DNA of 55,476 nt from Desulforamulus putei DSM 12395 (GCF_900129195.1 NZ_FQUY01000020.1:1-55476); one strand, 5' to 3'; numbered from the stretch's first letter, positions 10,106-18,782 are shown. Translations and numbers: made by a program. Notes: generated by a model from the letters alone, not told the origin.

Positions 10106-10315
10106 TTAGCCGTCGGCTATCAGCCATCAGCCTTCAGCTTTTTAGGTTTCATTTTATTAAAATGTTTTACTCTTATGAGTAAGAATCATATTTTTCGTCT
10201 GTTGTTGTATTTAGCTTTCCAGTTAGGATAAATAGCCTTGCCTCATTTTGGCAGCCAATGGCCACCAGCTCAAAAACCAAAAGCTGATGGCCGATGGCTG
10301 ACGGCTGATGGCTAA
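10106..10315. repeat. MITE-like inverted-repeat insert between purC and purS
   Basis: About 39-bp imperfect inverted repeats (10106-10146 and 10277-10315, roughly 34 matches) are built from GCCATCAGCC-like units. They flank a 130-base AT-rich spacer that contains its own perfect hairpin (TTACTC/GAGTAA). No coding frame is supported. In the mRNA it would form one long stem inside the operon, between the purC stop (10339) and the purS ribosome-binding site. Similar units recur at 4416-4445. Confidence 0.65.
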
Positions 10316-10338
10316 ACCCCAAAGGAATACCTATCAGC

Positions 10339-11046
10339 CTACTCCCCCGTCAATCTCCTTAGAACCTCCCGGTAGGCTCCTTCCACGTTGCCGAGGTCCC
10401 GGCGGAAGCGGTCTTTGTCCAGTTTCTCACCGGTGGTTTTGTCCCAGAAGCGGCAGGTGTCCGGGGAGATTTCGTCCCCTAACAGCACCTGGCCCTTGTG
10501 AGTGCCAAACTCTAATTTGTAATCAATTAAATCAATGTTGACCGGAGCTAAATACTCCCGCATGATTTCATTAACCTTCAGTGCAGTTTCCTTGATAAAT
10601 TCCATTTGTTCAGGGGTGGCCAGTTCCAGTGCAGCAATGTGGGAAGCGTTGATTAAGGGGTCGCCCAGGGCATCGTCCTTATAATAATATTCAAGCACGG
10701 TCCTGGGCAGAATCGTTCCCTCGGGCAAACCAATTCTTTTCGCCAGGGAGCCTGCCACAATGTTACGTACCACAACTTCCACCTTGATGATTTGCAAAGC
10801 CTTGACAATCATCTCACGGTCGCTGACCAGTTCCACAAAGTGGGTGGAGATGCCCTTGCTTTCCAGCAGTTGGAAAAACACTGCCGATACTTTGTTGTTG
10901 ATAATTCCCTTGTTGTCGATGGTACCTTTCTTTTGCCCGTTAAAGGCGGTGGCATCGTCCTTGTACTCCACCCAGAAATAATCCGGGTTGTCGGTGCGGT
11001 AAACCTTTTTGGCCTTACCCTCATAAATCATTTCCAGCTTTTGCAT
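10339..11046 (-). CDS. purC: SAICAR synthetase
   Basis: Condenses CAIR with aspartate using ATP. 235 residues, the usual bacterial length. The N-terminal [14 protein letters not shown] is the ATP-binding signature. The motif [14 protein letters not shown] is near residue 95, and [11 protein letters not shown] followed by [13 protein letters not shown] near 175-210 binds the substrate and metal. The start is the ATG at 11046, with GGGGGAAG upstream. It is 30 bases after purB in the operon. Confidence 0.97.
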   Translation of the reverse strand: MQKLEMIYEGKAKKVYRTDNPDYFWVEYKDDATAFNGQKKGTIDNKGIINNKVSAVFFQLLESKGISTHFVELVSDREMIVKALQIIKVEVVVRNIVAGSLAKRIGLPEGTILPRTVLEYYYKDDALGDPLINASHIAALELATPEQMEFIKETALKVNEIMREYLAPVNIDLIDYKLEFGTHKGQVLLGDEISPDTCRFWDKTTGEKLDKDRFRRDLGNVEGAYREVLRRLTGE

Positions 11047-11076
11047 CTGAGAACTCTTCCCCCTTTTACTTCATTT

Positions 11077-12369
11077 TTACAGACCGAAGCGTGCATAGAT
11101 TTCATCGATGTGCTTCAGGTGGTAGCTATAATCAAACAGCCCCGCCAGTTCCTCACTGGTTAAGTGGGCCTTAATGTCAGCATCACCCTCCAAAAGATCC
11201 AGGAACCTGGTGCCGGTGCGCCAGGCTTCCATGGCATTGCGCTGTACCAGTTCGTAGGCCCGTTCCCGGGTCAACCCTTTGTCCACCAGGGCCAGGAGCA
11301 CCCGCTGGGAAAAGACCAGGCCAAGGGTTTTCTCCAGGTTTCGTTTCATGTTTTCCGGATAGACCAGCAGCTTTTCCATAATGCCGGTAAACCTGTACAA
11401 CATGAAATCCAGTGCGGTGGTGCTGTCCGGGATAATGACCCGCTCGGCGGAAGAGTGGGAAATGTCCCGCTCGTGCCAGAGGGTTACATTCTCCAGAGCG
11501 GCCATGGCATTGGCCTTTACCACCCGGGACAGACCGGACACGTTTTCAGCCGTAATGGGGTTCCGTTTATGAGGCATGGCCGAGGAACCCTTTTGCCCCT
11601 GGTTGAAGTATTCTTCCACTTCCAAAATGTCTGTTCGCTGCAAATTGCGAATTTCTGTGGCAAATTTGTCAAGGGAGGCAGCGATGACAGCCATGGTACA
11701 CAGGTACTCCGCATGACGGTCCCGCTGGATAATTTGTGTGGATACTCTGGCAGGTTGCAAACCCAGTTTCTTGCACACATATGCTTCAACCCGGGGGTCA
11801 ATATTGGCATAGGTGCCCACAGCGCCGGAGATAGCGCCCACACTGACGGTCTTAATGGCGTGCTGTAGTCTCTCGATATTCCGTTCGGTTTCCGCCACCC
11901 AGAGCAGCATCTTGAGGCCAAAGGTCATGGGTTCGGCATGAATGCCGTGGGTGCGACCAATCATCAAGGTATACCTGTGTTCTTTGGCCTTTTCCAGCAG
12001 CGCCTGGCGGAGGCGTTCCAGCCGTTGCAGGAGCAGTTCCCCCGCTTCCTTCATGCGCACACACTGGGCGGTGTCCACCACATCGGAGGAGGTCAGGCCC
12101 ATGTGAATGTATTTGGCATCTTCGCCGACGTTCTCCGCCACGCAGGTTAAAAAAGCAATGACATCATGGCGGGTGACTTCTTCAATTTCCAGAATGCGCT
12201 CTACCGTGAAAGAGGCCCGGCGTTTAATGTTTGCCAGCGCTTCTGCCGGTATTTGGCCCAACTCAGCCATGGCTTCGCAGGCGGCAATCTCCACATCCAG
12301 CCATTTCTGAAACTTATTTTGGTCCGACCAGATCTGCTTCATTTCAGGCAAAGTGTAACGTTCAATCAT
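11077..12369 (-). CDS. purB: Adenylosuccinate lyase
   Basis: Acts twice in purine synthesis: SAICAR to AICAR + fumarate, and adenylosuccinate to AMP. 430 residues, all-helical fumarase superfamily. The signature loop GSSAMPHKRNP is near residue 263, and TSSDVVDTAQ near 88 and GRTHGIHAEPMTFG near 139 supply active-site residues. The ATG at 12369 lies after a GGAGG at longer-than-usual spacing. It is 30 bases downstream of purE. Confidence 0.97.
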   Translation of the reverse strand: MIERYTLPEMKQIWSDQNKFQKWLDVEIAACEAMAELGQIPAEALANIKRRASFTVERILEIEEVTRHDVIAFLTCVAENVGEDAKYIHMGLTSSDVVDTAQCVRMKEAGELLLQRLERLRQALLEKAKEHRYTLMIGRTHGIHAEPMTFGLKMLLWVAETERNIERLQHAIKTVSVGAISGAVGTYANIDPRVEAYVCKKLGLQPARVSTQIIQRDRHAEYLCTMAVIAASLDKFATEIRNLQRTDILEVEEYFNQGQKGSSAMPHKRNPITAENVSGLSRVVKANAMAALENVTLWHERDISHSSAERVIIPDSTTALDFMLYRFTGIMEKLLVYPENMKRNLEKTLGLVFSQRVLLALVDKGLTRERAYELVQRNAMEAWRTGTRFLDLLEGDADIKAHLTSEELAGLFDYSYHLKHIDEIYARFGL

Positions 12370-12399
12370 ATATAGAAAGAATCCTCCGTTTCCTTACTG

Positions 12400-12918
12400 T
12401 CACTGTTTGACGCTCAGATAACCGTCTACGCCCAATTCCTTCAACCTGGCGTCTTTGGCCTCCACTTCGCCGGCCAGTTCTTCCTTGAACCGATGCAGTT
12501 TTTGCCGCACGGTGTCATCCGATAAGGCGATGATTTGGGCTGCTAATATGGCGGCATTTTTGGCGCCGTTAATGGCCACCGATGCCACCGGAATCCCCGG
12601 GGGCATTTGCGCAATGGAATAAAGGGCATCCACCCCATCCAGGGCGCCGGATTTAACCGGCACCCCGATGACAGGCAGAACGGTGTGGGCTGCCAGGACA
12701 CCCGGCAGGTGCGCCGCCAGTCCGGCGGCTGCAATGATGACTTTTAGTCCCCTTGACTCGGCGGTCCTGGCATATGCCGCAGTTTTATCCGGCGCCCGGT
12801 GGGCGGAGGAAATGCTCAATTCATAGGAAATACCGAACTTCTCCAGGGTTTTCACAGCATCTTTCATCAGGGGCAGGTCAGAATCGCTGCCCAGCACAAT
12901 ACCAACCAGTACTGACAT
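12400..12918 (-). CDS. purE: 5-(carboxyamino)imidazole ribonucleotide mutase / AIR carboxylase
   Basis: Gives CAIR, the substrate of PurC. 172 residues from the ATG at 12918, with AAGGAGG seven bases upstream. The phosphate loop is IVLGSDSDLP, followed by SSAHRAPDK near residue 42 and GLAAHLPGVLAAHT near 70. The C-terminal part has INGAKNAAILAAQ instead of the shorter common form. No purK (N5-CAIR synthetase) occurs in this otherwise nearly complete operon, so PurE may use CO2 directly or PurK may be encoded elsewhere. Confidence 0.93.
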   Translation of the reverse strand: MSVLVGIVLGSDSDLPLMKDAVKTLEKFGISYELSISSAHRAPDKTAAYARTAESRGLKVIIAAAGLAAHLPGVLAAHTVLPVIGVPVKSGALDGVDALYSIAQMPPGIPVASVAINGAKNAAILAAQIIALSDDTVRQKLHRFKEELAGEVEAKDARLKELGVDGYLSVKQ

Positions 12919-12953
12919 GGCCAAACCTCCTTAAAATTAAATATTTATTCACC

Positions 12954-14327
12954 TTATTCACCGGCCAGGAAAATGAAGCGTGTGATAACCAGGACAAACA
13001 GGATATACATCAGCCAGTGAACTTCCCTGGCACGGCCGGCGAGAACCTTTAAAGCAGTGTAGAAAATAATACCCGCTGCAATACCATTGGCAATACTGTA
13101 AGTAAAGGGCATTAAAGCAAAGGTCATGAAGGCAGGAAAGCCTTCGGTAAAGTCATCGAAATCAATTTCCCGGACAGCGGAAACCATCAGCACTCCTACG
13201 ATGATTAAGGCCGGTGCAGTGGCAGCGCTGGGGATTAATCCGGCCAGAGGCGCCAGAGCCAGGGCCAGCAGGAACAAAACACCGGTGGTGACAGCAGTCA
13301 GGCCTGTCCGTCCGCCTTCACCGATACCGGCGGCGCTTTCTACATAAGCAGTTACGGTGCTGGTACCCATCAAAGCGCCAAAGGAAACACCCAGTGCATC
13401 CACCAGCATGGCCCTGCCGATTTTAGGAGACTGGCCGTTTTTGTCCAGCAGCCCCGCTTTATCGGCGGTTCCTACCAGAGTTCCAAAGGTATCAAATAAT
13501 TCCACAAAAGTAAAGGTAAACACAACAGTCCAGATACCCATATGCAGGGCGCCCATAATATCCAGCTTGCCTACATAAAGATTGCTGAAATCCGGTAAAG
13601 CAAAAGGAGTAAAGTTTTCAGGAATGATGGTAACACCCAGTGGAATACCAATGATGGTAGAAACCAGAATACCGATCAGCAGGGATCCTTTCACCCGGTT
13701 GGCCATTAACACTGCAGTGACGGCCAGGCCGATCAGCGTTAACAAGGTGGCAGGGTTATGAAATGAGCCCAGGAAGATGTTCCACTCGAAAAATTTCAGG
13801 GTTGCTACCCCACCTTTTTGCAGGGCCTCTAATGTTGGAGGAATGACGGGACCTGCTTTAACAATGGTAAGTTCAGACAGTTTTAAGCCGATAATGGTAA
13901 TAAATAAGCCGATACCGACCGTGATGGCCCGTTTGAGTGAGTTTGGCACAGCCACAACCAGAATCTGACGCACCTTGGTAACCGTAAGAATAACAAAGAT
14001 AATACCGGAAATAAACACCGCGCCAAGGGCCACCTGCCAGGGCATCCCTACATGCTGGGCGGCCACAGCGGCAAAAAAAGCATTAAGACCCATACCGGGT
14101 GCCAGGGCAATGGGGAAATTAACAAACAGACCCATGGCAATGGTTACTACACCGGCTGCCATGGCTGTGGCAAAAAACACAGCATTCTTATCCATACCGG
14201 TGGCAGACAAGATGTTGGGGTTCAAGAACAAAATGTAGGCCATGGTCATAAAAGTCGTCAGGCCGGCCACCACTTCTGTCCTTACGGTGGTTTTGTTCTC
14301 CTTGAGCTTGAATAACTGTTCCAGCAC
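12954..14327 (-). CDS. pbuG: NCS2/AzgA-type hypoxanthine/guanine permease
   Basis: An integral-membrane purine base importer. 457 residues with about 12-14 hydrophobic segments. The opening EVVAGLTTFMTMAYILFLNP is typical of the AzgA/PbuG branch of NCS2 proteins, and STVTAYVESAAGIGEGGRTG (around residue 325) is the conserved substrate-site segment. The start is a GTG at 14327 with AGGAGG about ten bases upstream. It is the first gene after the guanine-PRPP riboswitch, 35 bases before purE, so uptake and de novo synthesis share one control. Whether it prefers hypoxanthine, guanine or adenine cannot be told. Confidence 0.9.
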   Translation of the reverse strand: MLEQLFKLKENKTTVRTEVVAGLTTFMTMAYILFLNPNILSATGMDKNAVFFATAMAAGVVTIAMGLFVNFPIALAPGMGLNAFFAAVAAQHVGMPWQVALGAVFISGIIFVILTVTKVRQILVVAVPNSLKRAITVGIGLFITIIGLKLSELTIVKAGPVIPPTLEALQKGGVATLKFFEWNIFLGSFHNPATLLTLIGLAVTAVLMANRVKGSLLIGILVSTIIGIPLGVTIIPENFTPFALPDFSNLYVGKLDIMGALHMGIWTVVFTFTFVELFDTFGTLVGTADKAGLLDKNGQSPKIGRAMLVDALGVSFGALMGTSTVTAYVESAAGIGEGGRTGLTAVTTGVLFLLALALAPLAGLIPSAATAPALIIVGVLMVSAVREIDFDDFTEGFPAFMTFALMPFTYSIANGIAAGIIFYTALKVLAGRAREVHWLMYILFVLVITRFIFLAGE

Positions 14328-14453
14328 TTTCCAGATTTCCTCCTTAATTTAGTAAGTTTTCAGTGGCCCGGGTTCGTTTTTCCAGGTTATTATGACCCCT
14401 AGAAGATTTATCATGCAGGTTCAGAATTTTACACCACAGACCAAAACAAAAAA

Positions 14454-14504
14454 GCCCAGAACGATAGGTTTCATTCTAAGCAGAGTGAAACCTACCGCCT
14501 GGGC
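14454..14504 (-). terminator. Riboswitch-controlled intrinsic terminator
   Basis: On the minus strand GCCCAG (14504-14499) pairs with CTGGGC (14459-14454). Inside is the stem GTAGGTTTCA/TGAAACCTAT, and the hairpin is followed by a run of T (14453-14448). The first GCCC belongs to the 3' end of the PRPP aptamer, so ligand binding and termination exclude each other. Confidence 0.85.
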
Positions 14505-14596
14505 TTTTATCCCTATCGGTGTAGCGTAAAACGCCTGTACCGCTCGGACCAAACCAACCCTCCCCAAGGGGTTGCGGAACCCTAGGTACACTTTCC
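14495..14596 (-). promoter_or_regulatory. PRPP riboswitch (ykkC-type subtype 2 aptamer)
   Basis: The minus strand carries the ykkC-class landmarks in order: CTAGGGTTCCG, GGTCCGAG, ACACCGATAGGGATAAAAGCCC. The aptamer sits directly after a guanine aptamer and before a terminator that uses its 3' GCCC, and it precedes purine genes. This is the arrangement described for PRPP riboswitches in tandem with guanine riboswitches. PRPP should stabilise the aptamer and allow read-through. The ppGpp subtype is the main alternative; context favours PRPP. Confidence 0.82.
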
Positions 14597-14599
14597 CTC

Positions 14600-14662
14600 C
14601 CGTAGTCAGGCAATTACGGTTGCCCGGTAGAAACACTTGAGCCAATTCCCAAGCATATACGG
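14600..14662 (-). promoter_or_regulatory. Guanine-type purine riboswitch aptamer
   Basis: The minus strand shows P1 CCGTA/TACGG, the J2/3 hallmark GTTTCTACC, P3 GGGCAACCGTAATTGCC and then GACTACG. A C at the specificity position (GAC rather than GAT) indicates guanine or hypoxanthine rather than adenine. It is transcribed first, five bases before the PRPP aptamer begins, and should favour termination when guanine is abundant. Confidence 0.88.
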
Positions 14663-14684
14663 AATGATTGCTTTGTACAATCCA

Positions 14685-14713
14685 ATACTAGCAAGACTGT
14701 GTACATTTGTCAA
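14685..14713 (-). promoter_or_regulatory. Sigma-A promoter of the permease-pur operon
   Basis: On the minus strand TTGACA (14713-14708), a 17-base spacer and TAGTAT (14690-14685) lie just ahead of the guanine aptamer and after the guaA stop codon. The perfect -35 box and optimal spacing make this the likely start of the whole operon. Confidence 0.8.
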
Positions 14714-14762
14714 CGAGCCAGGACAATTTTTTACATGAGTTGCTTTGTTAATTTTTTTCAAC

Positions 14763-16304
14763 CTACTCCCATTCAATGGTTCCCGGAGGTTTGGAGGTGA
14801 TGTCGTAGACCACCCGGTTGATTTCTTCCACCTCGTTCACCAGGCGGGTGGAAATGTTGGCCAGCACGTCATGGGGAATGCGGGCCCAGTCGGCGGTCAT
14901 GCCGTCGTGGCTGTAGACCGCCCGCACTACGATGGCGTAGGCATAGGTACGGCCGTCACCCATCACGCCGACGCTGCGCATGTCTGGCAGCACCGCAAAG
15001 TACTGCCAGATCTCCCTGGCCAGACCTGCCTTTTTAATCTCATCGGTCACCACAAAGTCGGCCTCTCTTAAAATCTCCAGCTTGCCTTTGGTAATTTCCC
15101 CGAGGATTCTTACCGCCAGACCGGGGCCAGGGAAGGGTTGACGCCAGACAATCTCCTCCGGCAGACCCAGTTCCTCCCCTAACCGGCGCACTTCATCCTT
15201 AAACAGCCAGCGCAGGGGTTCAATCAGTTCAAACTTCATGTCTTCCGGCAGGCCGCCCACATTATGGTGGGATTTGATTACTGCGGCTGTAGCGGTGCCG
15301 CTTTCAACAACATCCGGGTACAGGGTTCCCTGCACCAGGAAATCGATGTCTCCCAGTTTTCTGGCCTCTTCTTCAAAGACACGGATAAACTCAGTACCAA
15401 TAATTTTACGCTTTTGTTCCGGGTCGGTGACACCTTTGAGTTTCTCCAGGAACCGCTCCGAAGCATCCACATGCACCAGCTTGATATTAAACCGGTTACG
15501 GAAGGTATCCACCACCTGCCGGGCTTCGTTTTTCCTTAACAGCCCGTGGTCCACAAACACGCAGGTTAATTTGTCTCCTACCGCCCTGTGCACCAGCACC
15601 GCGGCCACCGAAGAATCCACGCCGCCGCTCAGGGCACACAGTACCTGGCGGTCTCCCACCTTTTGTTTAATCTCCTGCACCGCTTCCTCCAGAAAGGAAC
15701 CCATGTTCCAGGAGCCGGTGCAGCCGCAAATGTCAAACAAAAAGCTTTTAAGAATCTCCATTCCCTTGGGGGTGTGGACCACCTCCGGGTGAAATTGCAC
15801 GGCATATAACTTTTTCTCCGGATTGGCCATGGCAGCCACGGGAGCTTTTTCCGTTCTGGCGATGACCTGAAAGCCCGGCGGCACCTCTTCAACCCGGTCG
15901 CCATGGCTCATCCAGCATTCCTCATCGGCAGTGAGGTTTTTAAAAATATTGTCGCACTGCATCACCTGCAGGTTGCTGCGGCCATACTCGTGATGTTCGG
16001 CGGCAACCACTTTCCCCTTCAATTGGTGAGTCATCAACTGCATACCGTAACAAATGCCCAGTACGGGAATACCCAGTTCATACACCGCCGGGTCAACGGT
16101 GGGCGCGTTTTCCAGGTAAACGCTGGAGGGACCGCCGGAAAAGATGATGCCCCTGGGGTTTTTCCCCTTAATCTTGTCAATGGAAACGTTATGGGGTTCG
16201 ATTTCACAATAAACATTACAATCCCGAATGCGGCGGGCAATGAGCTGGGTATACTGTCCGCCGAAATCCAGAACCAGGATGAGCTCCTGCTCAGCTAAAG
16301 ACAT
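14763..16304 (-). CDS. guaA: GMP synthase (glutamine-hydrolysing)
   Basis: Converts XMP to GMP. 513 residues. The N-terminal class I glutaminase domain has the nucleophile Cys in [10 protein letters not shown] (about residue 83) and the catalytic His in [12 protein letters not shown] (about 172). The ATP pyrophosphatase domain has the P-loop [12 protein letters not shown] (about 228), and the C-terminal dimerisation domain ends in [10 protein letters not shown]. The ATG at 16304 follows GGAGGAATCAAG. It lies 25 bases after hpt and is transcribed with it. Its stop is only 50 bases before the promoter of the next operon. Confidence 0.97.
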   Translation of the reverse strand: MSLAEQELILVLDFGGQYTQLIARRIRDCNVYCEIEPHNVSIDKIKGKNPRGIIFSGGPSSVYLENAPTVDPAVYELGIPVLGICYGMQLMTHQLKGKVVAAEHHEYGRSNLQVMQCDNIFKNLTADEECWMSHGDRVEEVPPGFQVIARTEKAPVAAMANPEKKLYAVQFHPEVVHTPKGMEILKSFLFDICGCTGSWNMGSFLEEAVQEIKQKVGDRQVLCALSGGVDSSVAAVLVHRAVGDKLTCVFVDHGLLRKNEARQVVDTFRNRFNIKLVHVDASERFLEKLKGVTDPEQKRKIIGTEFIRVFEEEARKLGDIDFLVQGTLYPDVVESGTATAAVIKSHHNVGGLPEDMKFELIEPLRWLFKDEVRRLGEELGLPEEIVWRQPFPGPGLAVRILGEITKGKLEILREADFVVTDEIKKAGLAREIWQYFAVLPDMRSVGVMGDGRTYAYAIVVRAVYSHDGMTADWARIPHDVLANISTRLVNEVEEINRVVYDITSKPPGTIEWE

Positions 16305-16329
16305 CTTGATTCCTCCGTTCAGTAAAAAC

Positions 16330-16872
16330 TTAACCCTTGTATATTTCCTGCTTCAGCACAGCAATGTAAGGTAAGTTACGATAGCGTTCGTTGTAGTCCA
16401 AACCGTAACCAACCACAAACTCATCGGGGATGCTGAACCCGTTATAATCAATGGGAACCTCCACTTTGCGGCGGTCGGGCTTGTCCAGGAGAGTGCAGAC
16501 CTTTAGGGTAGCGGGACCCCGGGATTTCATATTTTCCAGCAGGTACTGCAGGGTGAGCCCGGTATCCACAATGTCCTCCACGATAATAACATGCTTTCCT
16601 TCAATACTCTTGTCCAGGTCCTTCAGTATGCGGACAACGCCGGAGGAAACCGTGCCGGACCCGTAGCTGGAAACAGCCATAAAATCAAAATAGGTCGGTA
16701 TGTCAATGTTGCGCACCAGGTCTGCCAGGAAGATCATGGCCCCTTTCAGAATGCCAACCATGAGGATGCTTTCGCCCTGGTAGTCCTGAGTAATTTGCCG
16801 ACCCAACTGTTTTACCCGTTCATTAATTTGCTTCTCATCTAAAAGTATTTTCTCCACATGGGGATGCATCAT
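16330..16872 (-). CDS. hpt: Hypoxanthine(-guanine) phosphoribosyltransferase
   Basis: A salvage enzyme making IMP/GMP from bases and PRPP. 180 residues from the ATG at 16872, with AAGGAGTGA just upstream. A longer in-frame reading would start inside the promoter region. The PRPP motif is [14 protein letters not shown] (about residue 100), with [19 protein letters not shown] before it and the base-specificity segment [20 protein letters not shown] at the C-terminus. It is the first gene of hpt-guaA. Confidence 0.95.
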   Translation of the reverse strand: MMHPHVEKILLDEKQINERVKQLGRQITQDYQGESILMVGILKGAMIFLADLVRNIDIPTYFDFMAVSSYGSGTVSSGVVRILKDLDKSIEGKHVIIVEDIVDTGLTLQYLLENMKSRGPATLKVCTLLDKPDRRKVEVPIDYNGFSIPDEFVVGYGLDYNERYRNLPYIAVLKQEIYKG

Positions 16873-16905
16873 CTTCACTCCTTGCCAGTCATTGCCTACC
16901 AAATG

Positions 16906-16935
16906 AGCATAACAAAAAAACCTTTTTTTCGTCAA
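16906..16935 (-). promoter_or_regulatory. Probable sigma-A promoter of hpt-guaA
   Basis: On the minus strand TTGACG (16935-16930), an 18-base spacer with A- and T-runs, and TATGCT (16911-16906) lie about 35 bases before the hpt start codon. Confidence 0.55.
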
Positions 16936-16986
16936 TAGTTGAACTTTAAGTTTCCTTTGTTTAGATTTTCCGATATTCCGATAAAA

Positions 16987-17011
16987 ATGCCGTTCCCATG
17001 AGAAACGGCAT
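16987..17011 (-). terminator. Intrinsic terminator after the membrane-anchored protein gene
   Basis: An 8-bp stem, ATGCCGTT/AACGGCAT (16987-16994 with 17004-17011), is followed on the minus strand by TTTTTAT. It lies 9 bases after the stop at 17020. Confidence 0.7.
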
Positions 17012-17019
17012 AGAAAACT

Positions 17020-17745
17020 TTACCCGGGTTGATTTTGTTTGGTTTCTACCGGCACCTCAATCTTCAGGTTCCGGTCGTAATCCCATATCTTGATTAGAAT
17101 TTCCAGCCCGCCGGTACCGGTGTCTGCCTTGTTTGCCCTGATCATGGCCTGGCGAATGTTCATTTCCTTTTTATCCACCCAAACCTTATAATAAAAACCA
17201 TCAAATTGGTCTTCTAAAAACACATTCTCCACATTGGGCGTCAGTTCAAAGACCAGGCACTTGTCTCCGTCCAACTTTTCTTCGCCCACCAGGGCCAGTT
17301 CCGGGATATCTTTAAAATTAAAATTGGCCAAAGGGTTTAACTCTGAAAAAAACAATTCCGTTTGCGACAGTTTTAAATCCTTCAGGGTCAGCCATTTGCC
17401 GGAGAAGGGATCCTTCATGTAGGTGTTGTCTTGCACCTGGGTAAATTCCACCGGTGTTTTCAGGACCGTACCTTTGATATGAACCTTATCCGGCATCACC
17501 CGCTCCCCTTCCACCTTGCTGTAAAACTCATGTTCCCCCAGGAGTTTTGATTCCACCACAAAGCGAAAACTGCGGCTGGCAAAGGTGTTATCCAGGGCCG
17601 TTGTAAAGATTTTTTCCTGGTCTACCCGACCGGTTCCCGAAAACAACCGGCTGCTTAAAAAAACAAGTGCAATAATAATTCCAGCCACAGCCGCCATTGG
17701 GCCGAGCCGGCGCCTGTTGAAAAATATCCATCTCGGTGTGAGCAC
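17020..17745 (-). CDS. Membrane-anchored protein with lipoprotein-like (LppX/LolA-type) beta domain
   Basis: 241 residues. After a short basic N-terminus there is one hydrophobic segment (about residues 17-36, MAAVAGIIIALVFLSSRLF) with no lipobox Cys, so an uncleaved signal-anchor is likely. The extracellular part is rich in alternating beta strands (RFVVESKLLGEHEFYSKVEG; MPDKVHIKGTV; KCLVFELTPNVENVF). This resembles bacterial proteins that measure or carry lipids (LppX/LprG, LolA). The resemblance is from pattern only. The GTG start at 17745 follows GGGGGGA. It is a single gene with its own terminator. Confidence 0.7.
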   Translation of the reverse strand: MLTPRWIFFNRRRLGPMAAVAGIIIALVFLSSRLFSGTGRVDQEKIFTTALDNTFASRSFRFVVESKLLGEHEFYSKVEGERVMPDKVHIKGTVLKTPVEFTQVQDNTYMKDPFSGKWLTLKDLKLSQTELFFSELNPLANFNFKDIPELALVGEEKLDGDKCLVFELTPNVENVFLEDQFDGFYYKVWVDKKEMNIRQAMIRANKADTGTGGLEILIKIWDYDRNLKIEVPVETKQNQPG

Positions 17746-17854
17746 AAAAAATCCCCCCAGGCTAAGTTCTTTCTAAAATAATACTGTTGAATCTTCTGCT
17801 TTATACCAATAACACATGAAAAAGACGCCAGGGGTAACAATAAAAGGGAGTCAA

Positions 17855-17863
17855 TGGTATAAT
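17855..17863 (+). promoter_or_regulatory. Extended -10 promoter element (TGGTATAAT)
   Basis: TGGTATAAT is a perfect extended -10 about 37 bases before the GTG start of the MazG-like gene. No good -35 box is seen, as is common with extended -10 promoters. Confidence 0.55.
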
Positions 17864-17899
17864 GTACCTGTTGGAGTTCATACAATCGGGAGGGGTTCT

Positions 17900-18229
17900 G
17901 TGAGTCTCAAGGACATGCAAAAGGATGTACACCAATGGATCAGCCAGTTTGAGGAGGGTTACTGGCATCCCCTGTCCATGCTGGCCCGCTTGACCGAGGA
18001 AGTGGGTGAACTGGCCCGGGAAGTGAACCACCTGTACGGCCAAAAGCCCAAAAAGGAAGGGGAACCGGAGGGGAACCTCGCTCTGGAGCTAGCGGACATT
18101 TTGTTTATCGTCGGCTGTTTTGCCAATTCATTGAATATTGACCTAGACAAGGCCTTCCAGGAAATGATGGAAAAATACCGGCAGCGGGACGGCAATCGCT
18201 GGACGCGCATTCAGCCGGAGGAAAAATAA
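17900..18229 (+). CDS. MazG-like nucleotide pyrophosphohydrolase
   Basis: 109 residues from a GTG at 17900 with GGGAGGGG five bases upstream. It is an all-alpha NTP pyrophosphatase of the MazG/YpjD type. The metal-binding Glu residues are in RLTEEVGELAREV (ExxE) and the second pair in ALELADILFIV (ExxD). Such small single-domain enzymes hydrolyse non-canonical or excess dNTPs to NMP + PPi. The substrate cannot be deduced. It lies directly upstream of the next gene and is probably cotranscribed with it. Confidence 0.85.
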   Translation: MSLKDMQKDVHQWISQFEEGYWHPLSMLARLTEEVGELAREVNHLYGQKPKKEGEPEGNLALELADILFIVGCFANSLNIDLDKAFQEMMEKYRQRDGNRWTRIQPEEK

Positions 18230-18248
18230 AGTGCGGAGGTATATGCAG

Positions 18249-18680
18249 ATGGCTAAGGCGGCTTTCATTAAACAGTCCGGCATGCATCCCCTTTCCCTGC
18301 TGGACAGGCTAACCAGGAACTTTATGCAAGAGGATTTTATCTTGTACCAGGAATACCGGAACCTTGACCTTTTATTAAGCAGGATGGAATCCCTCAGCCG
18401 GCGTGCCGACGGCGGGAAGCGGCCGGTCTTTGTTTTATTTGCGGGAGGAGACTGCGCGTTCATCAATACATTAAAAGAAAACAGCAACCTTTTACAGACC
18501 ATTTCTCCCGGTGAAAAGGAGCAAACCCTGGTTGTCTTTCAACAGGAAGTCTTGGAAGGTATCCTGGGCCTCAGTCCCCGGGAGCAAGCGGAAAACGTCA
18601 TTTACACCGAAGACCTGGCCGCGGCCCTGCAGGCCGTAGATGATGGACAATATTCCTTCGTCTTTTTACTGAATGAATAG
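18249..18680 (+). CDS. Unknown protein, weak similarity to DUF1015 C-terminal region
   Basis: 143 residues from the ATG at 18249, nine bases after GGAGG; a GTG at 18231 and an ATG at 18243 are less well placed. The parts VFQQEVLEGILGL and ENVIYTEDLAAALQAVDDGQ resemble the end of DUF1015-family proteins, where a Leu-rich helix is followed by a Y-x-x-D segment. The usual 400-residue protein is not present, so this could be a stand-alone domain or a chance likeness. No signal peptide. It probably shares the MazG promoter. Confidence 0.55.
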   Translation: MAKAAFIKQSGMHPLSLLDRLTRNFMQEDFILYQEYRNLDLLLSRMESLSRRADGGKRPVFVLFAGGDCAFINTLKENSNLLQTISPGEKEQTLVVFQQEVLEGILGLSPREQAENVIYTEDLAAALQAVDDGQYSFVFLLNE

Positions 18681-18726
18681 CTGCTGTCAGGAGGATGAAG
18701 CGGAAAATCCAATCGGCAAAAACAAA

Positions 18727-18773
18727 CAGAGGTGAGAAGGAAATTCCTTAACGGAATGACCGTCTCACCTCTG
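18727..18773. terminator. Bidirectional terminator between unknown gene and fliY
   Basis: A perfect 11-bp stem, CAGAGGTGAGA/TCTCACCTCTG (18727-18737 with 18763-18773), has an inner ATTCC/GGAAT. On the minus strand it is followed by TTTGTTTTTG, a fit end for the 25-kb flagellar operon. Confidence 0.8.
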
Positions 18774-18782
18774 CTGTTACTT

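Noticed and set aside
10089-10127. Upstream extension of purS by about 13 residues
   Set aside because: The extension is encoded by the inverted repeat, has no ribosome-binding site, and PurS of this length class begins at the GTG at 10088.
16873-16935. Longer N-terminus for hpt (start near 16935)
   Set aside because: It would place the start inside the promoter, while the ATG at 16872 has AAGGAGTGA and yields the normal HPRT length.
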